Below are positions 58,090-64,000 of a stretch of DNA of 64,000 nt, in pieces; position 1 is the stretch's first letter; each line of letters starts with the position of its first letter. The translations under genes and the position numbers were made by a program. The stretch is taken from the NCBI GenBank assembly GCA_036267155.1, contig DATAWP010000003.1, positions 52,412-116,411 of the forward strand, given 5' to 3'. Under the pieces are notes generated by a model, which saw only the letters and a list, made by a program, of their open reading frames with translations, was not told where the DNA came from and did not search any database. Source of the stretch: PALSA-1353 sp036267155. Lineage in GTDB: Bacteria > Planctomycetota > Phycisphaerae > Tepidisphaerales > Tepidisphaeraceae.

Positions 58090-60888
58090 TCATTTCACTT
58101 CTTGCCAATTCTTGCCCCAGCCCACCTCCACTTTCAGAGGCGCCGCCAGCTTCATGGCCCCGGTCATTTCCTCGCGGACCATCGCCGCCTCCGCCTCCAC
58201 CACATCGAGGGGCGTTTCGAAGACCAGCTCATCGTGCACCTGCAACAGCGGCCGGCTTGGGCGATTCTCCCGTTTGATCCGGCGATGAATATTGTTCATG
58301 GCCACCTTGATCAAATCCGCCGCCGAGCCTTGCACGACGCTGTTGATGGCCATGCGCTCGCCGCCCTTGCGAATGGCCAGGACGCTGCTGCTGATCTCCA
58401 TGATCGGCCGCCGCCGGCCCAGGATCGTCTCGACGAACCCGTTGCTCTGCGCTTCCATCACGCATTGGTCGAGGAATTTCTGGATCGACGGAAAGCGTCT
58501 GGCGTAATCGTTGATCAACTGCTGGGCGGCCGGAACGGTCATCCCCTCGATTCGCCGGGCCAGTCCGTGCGCGCTGACCCCGTAAACGATGCCGAAGTTG
58601 ATGATCTTCGCCTGCGCCCGCTGCTCGCGGGTGACCTTTTCCAACGGAACGCCGAAAACCTCGGCGGCGACGGCGCGGTGAATGTCCTCATCCGCTTCGA
58701 ATGCCCGCAGCAGCGCCGGCTCGCGCGTGAAATGCGCCAACACGCGCAGCTCGATCTGGCTGTAGTCGGCGGTAAGCAGAACATTTTTTTTGGGGTCGCC
58801 GGGCACAAACGCCAGGCGGATTCGCCGGCCTTCATCCGTGCGGATCGGAATGTTTTGCAGATTCGGATCGCTGCAGCTCAGCCGGCCCGTGCCGGCGCCG
58901 GTTTGATTGAAGCTGGCGTGAATCCGCCCGGTGCGCGGGTTCACGAAATCCGTCAGGTTGTCGAGATACGTGTTCTTCAACTTGACCAGACTGCGATAGT
59001 CGAGAATCAGCCGGGGGCACTCGTGCTTGTCCGCGAGCTTTTCCAGAACCTCGACGTCCGTGCTGGCGCCGGTCTTGGTTCGCTTGATGATCGGCAGCTT
59101 GAGCCGGTTGAATAGCACCTCCTGAAGCTGCTTGGGAGAATCGGGATTGAACTCGAAACAAGCCGACTCGAAGATTTTTTTCCGCAGTTCCTCGATGCGA
59201 ACCCCCAGCACCTGGCTTTGCTCCTTGAGAATGCCCGGATCAATGGCGATGCCGTTCCACTCCATCTCCACCAGCACGTCAATCAGCGGCGTCTCCACCT
59301 CATCGCACAATTTTTTCAGGGTCGGAAGCTCGGCCAGGCGAGATTCGAGCAAATCCGCCAGGCGAAGAGCAACATCCGCATCCTCCGATGCGTAGGCGGC
59401 GATACGCGGCAGATCGACCTTCTGCATGGAAATCTGTTTGCTGCCCTTGCCGATCAGATCGCTCGTCGGCACCTTGCGGATATTCAAAAGGTCCAGCGCC
59501 AGGCGATCAATGCCGTATTGCATCCGGCTGGAATCCAGCACAAACGCGGCGATCATGGTGTCGAGCGACACCCCGCGCACTTCGATTCCCTTTTTCCGCA
59601 CGACCAGCATGTCGTATTTCAGATTGTGCCCGACCTTCTTGACGGCGGGGTTTTCCAAAATCGGTTTCAACTGGGCCAATGTTTCGTCGCAATCGAGAAA
59701 CGTCGAACCCTGTGGCCCGCAGACGGCCACGTACCAACCGGTTTTCGGCTGCCAACTGAAGCTCAATCCGACCAGCGACGATGCCATCGCCCCCAGAGCG
59801 TCGGTTTCGGTGTCGAAGGCAAAACGCTTCTGCTTCTTCAGCTCCGTCAGAAAACTTTGAAATTCCTCGGGTGTCTGAACCAGGCGGTAGTCGCAATCGG
59901 CGCAGGTCTGCGGCGTTGACTGCGTTTGAGCCGGTGCGGATGTTTCCTGCATCGAGCCGAACAGGCCCATTTCCGGCGAAGCCGCACTCTTGACCCTCTG
60001 AGGAATCGGAGCCGCGACGGATTCGCCATCCTCGACCAGACGCTTCAGGAGAGTGGTGAATCCCAGCGATTGCAGATGCGGCCGAAGGGCGTCAACGTTC
60101 AATCCATTGAACGCGCATTTTTCCGGGTCGAATTCGAACTCCACGTCATCTTTCAGCGTCACCAGCTTTCGCGCGATCGGCAGGCGATCGGCGTATTTCT
60201 GGAAATTCTCCTTCATCTTCGGCGTGAGCTTGTCCACGTTTTGAAGCACGCCTTCAACGCTGCCGTAGGTGACGATCAGTTTGGCGGCCGTCTTTTCACC
60301 GACGCCAGGAATTCCCTGGACGTTGTCAACGGCATCCCCCATCAGCGTCTGCACATCGACCGCCTGCGCGGGCGAATAGCCGTATTCAGTCTGCATGCGC
60401 TGAAGATCCGTGAAGATATCCGCCTGCACGTCGTACATTCTTGTGGAGTTGTTGATGAGTTGGCGAAGGTCCTTGTCCTTGGAGACCAGAACCGTCTCAA
60501 ACCCCTTGTCGCCGAGCCGATGGACCAGCGTTGCGATCAGATCGTCGGCCTCATATCCCGGCTTGGCGAAGATGGGAATACCCAGGTCGCGGACGATTTG
60601 AAAAATCTGCTTCTCCTGTTTCAGCAAATCCACCGGCGGCGGCTCGCGATTGGCCTTGTAATCCGGAAAAATCTCCTTGCGAAAAACCGATTCGTCCCCC
60701 GTGTCGATCACCATCGCGAGGTGATCGGGTTTGCGATTTTCAACCAGATTCAGCAGCCATTGGGTGAAGACGTACGTCGCCTTCGTCGGCTCGCCCGCGG
60801 GGCTGGACAGATCGCGGAACGGCGCGAAGTACGCCCGGTAAATCTGGGCGTGGCCGTCGATGATGTAAAAGGTTTTTCGCTCGGACAT
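58090..60888 (-). CDS. polA: DNA polymerase I
   Basis: About 932 residues. The 5' nuclease domain (about 1-290) starts TFYIIDGHAQIYRAYFAPFR and has GVGEKTAAKLI. The 3'-5' exonuclease keeps its acids: FAFDTETDALG (Asp about 359, Glu about 361), VGHNLKYDMLV and YASEDADVALR, so proofreading should be active. The polymerase domain has ADYSQIELRVLAHFT, AQAKIINFGIVYGVSAHGL and LLQVHDELVFETP. I chose the ATG at 60888 (MSERKTF). It heads a leftward run, polA - VOC - [MITE] - coaE, all of which may once have been one operon. Confidence 0.96.
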   Translation of the reverse strand: MSERKTFYIIDGHAQIYRAYFAPFRDLSSPAGEPTKATYVFTQWLLNLVENRKPDHLAMVIDTGDESVFRKEIFPDYKANREPPPVDLLKQEKQIFQIVRDLGIPIFAKPGYEADDLIATLVHRLGDKGFETVLVSKDKDLRQLINNSTRMYDVQADIFTDLQRMQTEYGYSPAQAVDVQTLMGDAVDNVQGIPGVGEKTAAKLIVTYGSVEGVLQNVDKLTPKMKENFQKYADRLPIARKLVTLKDDVEFEFDPEKCAFNGLNVDALRPHLQSLGFTTLLKRLVEDGESVAAPIPQRVKSAASPEMGLFGSMQETSAPAQTQSTPQTCADCDYRLVQTPEEFQSFLTELKKQKRFAFDTETDALGAMASSLVGLSFSWQPKTGWYVAVCGPQGSTFLDCDETLAQLKPILENPAVKKVGHNLKYDMLVVRKKGIEVRGVSLDTMIAAFVLDSSRMQYGIDRLALDLLNIRKVPTSDLIGKGSKQISMQKVDLPRIAAYASEDADVALRLADLLESRLAELPTLKKLCDEVETPLIDVLVEMEWNGIAIDPGILKEQSQVLGVRIEELRKKIFESACFEFNPDSPKQLQEVLFNRLKLPIIKRTKTGASTDVEVLEKLADKHECPRLILDYRSLVKLKNTYLDNLTDFVNPRTGRIHASFNQTGAGTGRLSCSDPNLQNIPIRTDEGRRIRLAFVPGDPKKNVLLTADYSQIELRVLAHFTREPALLRAFEADEDIHRAVAAEVFGVPLEKVTREQRAQAKIINFGIVYGVSAHGLARRIEGMTVPAAQQLINDYARRFPSIQKFLDQCVMEAQSNGFVETILGRRRPIMEISSSVLAIRKGGERMAINSVVQGSAADLIKVAMNNIHRRIKRENRPSRPLLQVHDELVFETPLDVVEAEAAMVREEMTGAMKLAAPLKVEVGWGKNWQEVK

Positions 60889-60986
60889 TTGTTCGGGTAA
60901 TGGTAGGAGAATCGGCGGCAATCGTCCAAAGAACCAGTCCGGGGCGACACGCCCCGGCTCTGTTCGCTATCATTCGCGAAGCAAAC

Positions 60987-61709
60987 ATGCGCGTTCAAAA
61001 CGTTCACAAGGTTTTCGACCGCGAAGTCGTCGCGATCGAAAACCTGACTCTCGAAATCCAATCCGGCGAATTCGTCGCCATCCTCGGGCCGTCGGGGTGC
61101 GGGAAAACTACTCTTTTGCGAATCATCGCGGGACTGGATCGGCCCAGCGCCGGCGCCGTCGAGATGGGCGAGGGAAAAATCGCCTATGTGTTTCAGGATG
61201 CTCATTTGCTTCCGTGGCGAAATGTGCTGCGCAACGTTGCGCTGCCGCTGGAACTGATCGGCGTGAGCCGGATCGAGCGGCTGGCGGCGGCGATGGAGGC
61301 CCTTCGACAGGTCGGGCTGTCCGATGCAATCCGGCGATATCCGGCGCAGCTTTCCGGCGGGATGAAGATGCGCGTCTCGCTGGCGCGGGCGCTGGTCACC
61401 AAGCCGAAATTTCTGCTGCTCGATGAGCCGTTCGCGGCGCTGGACGAAATCACCCGCCAAAAGCTCGACGAGCAGTTGCGCGAACTGTGGCTGCGGCACC
61501 GGATGACCGTCCTGTTCGTGACGCACTCGACGGCGGAGGCGACATTCCTGGCGAATCGCGCGGTGGTGCTGTCGAGCCGGCCCGCGAAATTGGTGCAGGA
61601 TTTAACGATCGACTTGCCGGCCAAGCGCGAGGGGTCGCTGCGATCGGAGCCGGCATTCGCGGCGATCACCCGATTGATTTACGGCGCACTGGAGCGAGGC
61701 GGCGCATGA
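60987..61709 (+). CDS. ABC transporter ATP-binding protein, SsuB/NMT1-importer type
   Basis: 240 residues from the ATG at 60987. Walker A is LGPSGCGKTTLLRIIAGLDR, Q-loop VFQDAHLLPWRNVL, signature LSGGMKMRVSLARALV and Walker B FLLLDEPFAALDEITR, with the switch His in FVTHSTAEA. The DAHLLPWRNV stretch is typical of the nitrate/sulfonate/taurine importer ATPases. The end overlaps the permease gene start (ATGA). Confidence 0.92.
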   Translation: MRVQNVHKVFDREVVAIENLTLEIQSGEFVAILGPSGCGKTTLLRIIAGLDRPSAGAVEMGEGKIAYVFQDAHLLPWRNVLRNVALPLELIGVSRIERLAAAMEALRQVGLSDAIRRYPAQLSGGMKMRVSLARALVTKPKFLLLDEPFAALDEITRQKLDEQLRELWLRHRMTVLFVTHSTAEATFLANRAVVLSSRPAKLVQDLTIDLPAKREGSLRSEPAFAAITRLIYGALERGGA

Positions 61710-62488
61710 AGACGCGGGGCAACATTTTCCGCTCGCTCTTGCCGCCGGTGGTCGTGCTCATTCTCGCCGTGGCGGCGATGGAGATCGCCGCGAGAATGCT
61801 GAACGAGCCGTTTCTGCTGCCCCGGCCCGGAGCGGTGGCGCTGGCGATGGTGGATCACCGAATGGACCTGGCGGCTTCGCTGTGGACAACGACGCAGGCG
61901 ACGCTGATCGGCTTTTTCGCCAGCGCTGTTGCGGGAGTGGCGGTAGCGATGATTCTGGCCGCCTGGCCGCTGGCCCGGCGGGCGATCTATCCATACACGG
62001 TGTTTTTCCAGACCGTGCCGATCGTGGCGATCGCCCCACTGCTGGTAATCTGGTGCGGACCGGGAATCGGAGCCGTGGCGCTGTCATCCTTCATCGTCTC
62101 TGTCTTTCCTGTGATCGCCAACACGATGGCTGGGCTGCTCTCGACCGACCCGGCGCTGGAGGATTTGTTCCGCCTCTACGAGGCGAGCCCATGGGCACGA
62201 CTTTGGAAGCTGAAGCTGCCGTCAGCCATGCCGAGCATTTTTACGGGCCTGCGCATCGCCGCGGGGCTGGCGGTGATCGGAACCGTCGTCGGTGAATTCC
62301 TCGTCGGTCTGTTCGGCCCGGGCGAGGGGCTGGGGGTTCGCATCATATCGGCGAAAAAAACCGGACATACCGAGATCGTCTTCGCGGCTGTGCTGCTCGC
62401 TTCGCTGCTCGGTCTGGCGATGTTTGCCGCCATCAATCTGGCCGCTAAACTGCTGCTTCGCCGCTGGCACGCACCGGAGCAAAATTAA
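61706..62488 (+). CDS. ABC transporter permease, SsuC type
   Basis: 260 residues with six membrane segments. The EAA-like loop region (ALEDLFRLYEASPWARLWKL KLPSAMPSIF) and GLRIAAGLAVIGTVVGEFLV are those of SsuC/TauC permeases. It overlaps the ATPase gene by four bases and is 2 bases before the binding-protein gene, so the three form a single operon. Confidence 0.92.
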   Translation: MKTRGNIFRSLLPPVVVLILAVAAMEIAARMLNEPFLLPRPGAVALAMVDHRMDLAASLWTTTQATLIGFFASAVAGVAVAMILAAWPLARRAIYPYTVFFQTVPIVAIAPLLVIWCGPGIGAVALSSFIVSVFPVIANTMAGLLSTDPALEDLFRLYEASPWARLWKLKLPSAMPSIFTGLRIAAGLAVIGTVVGEFLVGLFGPGEGLGVRIISAKKTGHTEIVFAAVLLASLLGLAMFAAINLAAKLLLRRWHAPEQN

Positions 62489-62490
62489 TC

Positions 62491-63459
62491 ATGTTCAGTC
62501 GAATCGCGATTCCTCTTTTCTGCAGCATCGCGCTGATCGGCGGATGCGCGAAAAGCGACAGTGGAAATTCTTCCATTCAACTGACGCTGGACTGGAAACC
62601 CGAGCCGGAATTCGGCGGCTTTTACGCGGCCCGGCAAGATGGAGCATTCTCCAAACGCGGGCTGGACGTGCACATTCAGTCGGCCGGCGAAGGGGCCGAT
62701 ACGTGGCAACTCGTCGCCACGGGAAAAACCGAGTTTGCGACTTCCACGGCCGACCAGGTCCTGATCGCGCGCGGCCAGAATGCGGATGTCATCGCCATCT
62801 TCGCGGTGTATCAGACGTTCCCGCAAGGGATCATGGTTCATCGCTCGCGCGGGTTCACCTCAATGAAGGATGTCTTCACGAACGACGGCGTGCTGCTGGC
62901 CGAGGACAATTCCTGGCTGCACTTTCTACAGAAGAAGTTCTCGCCGGTTCGGGTGAAGATCACCGGGTATTCCGGCGGGATCGCCGAGTTCATGGCCAAG
63001 AAGGATTATTCCCAGCAGTGCTTCGTGACGTCGGAGCCGATCCTGGCCCGGCATCAGGGGGGCGATCCGCAGACGTTTCTGATCGCGGATGAGGGGTTCA
63101 ATCCTTATACAACCGTCGTGATCTGCAAGGGGGAGCTTTGGAGGACGCATCCCGACGAAGTGAAGTCGATGGCGGCCGCGTGCCGGGAGGGATGGCAAGA
63201 CTACCTGGATCATCCCGAGCCGGTGAACGCCATCATGCACGGCATGAATCCGGATATGGATATGCAGACATTCACGGAGGCGGCCGAGGCGCAGAAGCCG
63301 CTGATTGAAACGGATCAGACCCGCAGCGCCGGGCTGGGGACGATGACGCTGGATCGTTGGAAGACGCTGGATGGGCAACTCGTGAATTTGGGCGTGATCG
63401 ATGGTTCAGTAGATGCAGCGCAGTGTTTTATCAATCCCGACGGCCAGAATGGGAAGTGA
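62491..63459 (+). CDS. ABC transporter substrate-binding lipoprotein, NMT1/THI5-like
   Basis: 322 residues. A lipobox signal (CSIALIGGC) anchors it. The mature part opens with LTLDWKPEPEFGGFYAARQD and contains FATSTADQVLIARGQNADVI and AIFAVYQTFPQGIMVHRSRG. LDW-P and GGFYAA are typical of NMT1/THI5-like proteins, which bind the thiamine precursor HMP or formylaminopyrimidine. With the SsuB/SsuC-type partners this suggests a pyrimidine/thiamine-precursor importer, though taurine or aromatic sulfonate is not excluded. No TPP riboswitch is apparent in front of the operon (60922-60986 is only 65 bases). Confidence 0.85.
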   Translation: MFSRIAIPLFCSIALIGGCAKSDSGNSSIQLTLDWKPEPEFGGFYAARQDGAFSKRGLDVHIQSAGEGADTWQLVATGKTEFATSTADQVLIARGQNADVIAIFAVYQTFPQGIMVHRSRGFTSMKDVFTNDGVLLAEDNSWLHFLQKKFSPVRVKITGYSGGIAEFMAKKDYSQQCFVTSEPILARHQGGDPQTFLIADEGFNPYTTVVICKGELWRTHPDEVKSMAAACREGWQDYLDHPEPVNAIMHGMNPDMDMQTFTEAAEAQKPLIETDQTRSAGLGTMTLDRWKTLDGQLVNLGVIDGSVDAAQCFINPDGQNGK

Positions 63460-63537
63460 CCGGCTCTGTCTCGACCCTCGCGATGTTCGGCGCTTGTTCG
63501 GTAGCGCGATGTCTCTTGCATCTGTACAAGATGCAGG

Positions 63538-63849
63538 ATGGAAACATCTCAATCACCACGGAGGGTGCTGATCGCGGCCTATCGGCTGGGCTTGCGTCTG
63601 CTCCCGCAATATTCCTCTGACGTTGTCCGCCACGATTTCACGCTCCCCCAGCTCTTTGCTTGTCTGGTGTTGCGACAGTTTTATGGCCTGAGTTACCGGC
63701 GGGCGGAAAAACTTCTCGCCGACAGCCCCGAGTGGCTGGCGGAGATCGGATTGGCCGCGGCCCCGGATCACAACACGCTTTGGCGTGCCTTCAATTCCGT
63801 GCTCAAGACCGGACGCGTCAATCGAATGATCGACGTTGGAAGCGGATAA
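63538..63849 (+). pseudogene. Transposase N-terminal fragment (IS5/IS4-like)
   Basis: About 103 codons. FTLPQLFACLVLRQFYGLSY and ADSPEWLAEIGLAAAPDHNT, then LWRAFNSVLK, are the N-terminal DUF772-like part of DDE transposases of the IS5/IS4 type. The frame stops at 63849, before any of the catalytic DDE motifs could be reached, so it is a truncated relic. Confidence 0.65.
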
Positions 63850-63907
63850 GGGGTCACTACGGCTCTGTAGAAAAGCGTTTTTTCGCCTCCTAAGATTCAG
63901 CTAACAA

Positions 63908-64000
63908 TGTTAACCAGCAAGTCGCCAAGGGATGTGGCGATGGTCGCGCTGGCTGCCGGCAAGGAAGCGTTCAGCGACTACTCCCACATCTACAGCCCCA
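63908..64000 (+). CDS. Possible transposase N-terminus, running off the window
   Basis: From the ATG at 63908 the frame stays open to the edge (31 codons): MLTSKSPRDVAMVALAAGKE, then AFSDYSHIYSP. The SHIYSP motif with the preceding Ala-rich helix resembles the start of IS4/IS5-like transposases in planctomycetes. It follows the truncated fragment by 58 bases, so a second insertion sequence may begin here. The evidence is thin. Confidence 0.4.

Noticed and set aside
1..64000. CRISPR array, rRNA, prophage or replication origin
   Set aside because: No regularly spaced repeats, no rRNA signatures, no phage structural genes and no DnaA-box cluster were seen.

Overview
The window looks like chromosomal DNA of a GC-rich planctomycete, most likely class Phycisphaerae and perhaps a Tepidisphaera/Humisphaera-type lineage. 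This is inference from Thr-Thr-Gln-Pro linkers in exported proteins, a PEP-CTERM protein, HEAT-repeat and LysM lipoproteins, a DUF5060/DUF4038 glycosidase, large c-di-GMP sensors and small dispersed palindromes. Nothing resembles a phage or a large island. It is mostly housekeeping DNA with small accessory insertions and several decaying genes.

Layout. 1-3 kb: a CPXCG zinc-ribbon protein (cut by the window edge), a small membrane protein, ispG, an HDOD protein and tRNA-Ser(GCT). 3.4-9 kb: a signalling operon with a YfiR-like periplasmic protein, a CHASE8/HAMP hybrid histidine kinase and a REC-PAS-GAF-GGDEF-EAL protein. 9-13.3 kb: a GT39-like glycosyltransferase, an SGNH hydrolase, a LysM lipoprotein and an alpha/beta hydrolase. 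13.3-28.5 kb: one long rightward run of SWIM/SNF2 helicase, two tandem TPR/O-GlcNAc-transferase paralogs, ruvC, a GNAT acetyltransferase, ruvA, an M50 protease, ruvB and a giant AsmA-like protein with three internal repeats. 28.5-29.2 kb: a large imperfect inverted repeat.

29.2-38.8 kb: an AraC/XylR-type regulator, uvrA, a broken endonuclease V gene, then an operon of HEAT lipoprotein, RsbW-like kinase, STAS protein and MlaEFD-type lipid transporter, followed by an Nfu N-domain gene on the other strand. 38.9-42.6 kb: an rplM-rpsI operon with a terminator-like leader, prmC, a TPR protein and an orphan HicB-like gene. 42.6-46.4 kb: a korB fragment, a candidate small RNA, a PEP-CTERM protein, leuD and a DUF4365/HicA-like pair. 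46.4-52.7 kb: upp, a TerC-family protein, a PtsN-like protein, a PilZ protein and a large glycosidase/sialidase-like fusion. 52.8-61 kb, mostly leftward: Uma2, a frameshifted membrane gene, an antitoxin/toxin pair, rho, coaE, a 274-bp MITE-like element, a VOC protein and polA. 61-63.5 kb: an ABC importer of the NMT1/SsuABC type. The right edge holds transposase fragments.

Themes. Recombination and repair genes (ruvABC, uvrA, polA, SNF2 helicase) are numerous, while endonuclease V has been lost. C-di-GMP control is represented by the YfiR/CHASE8/GGDEF-EAL operon and the PilZ protein. Envelope biogenesis is represented by MlaEFD and the AsmA-like protein. I did not find a clear new multi-gene system. 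The best leads are the MITE that separates coaE from its upstream region, the rplM leader, the DUF4365/HicA-like pair, the YfiR-CHASE8-kinase coupling, and the dispersed repeat family at 12.2 and 28.6-29.2 kb.
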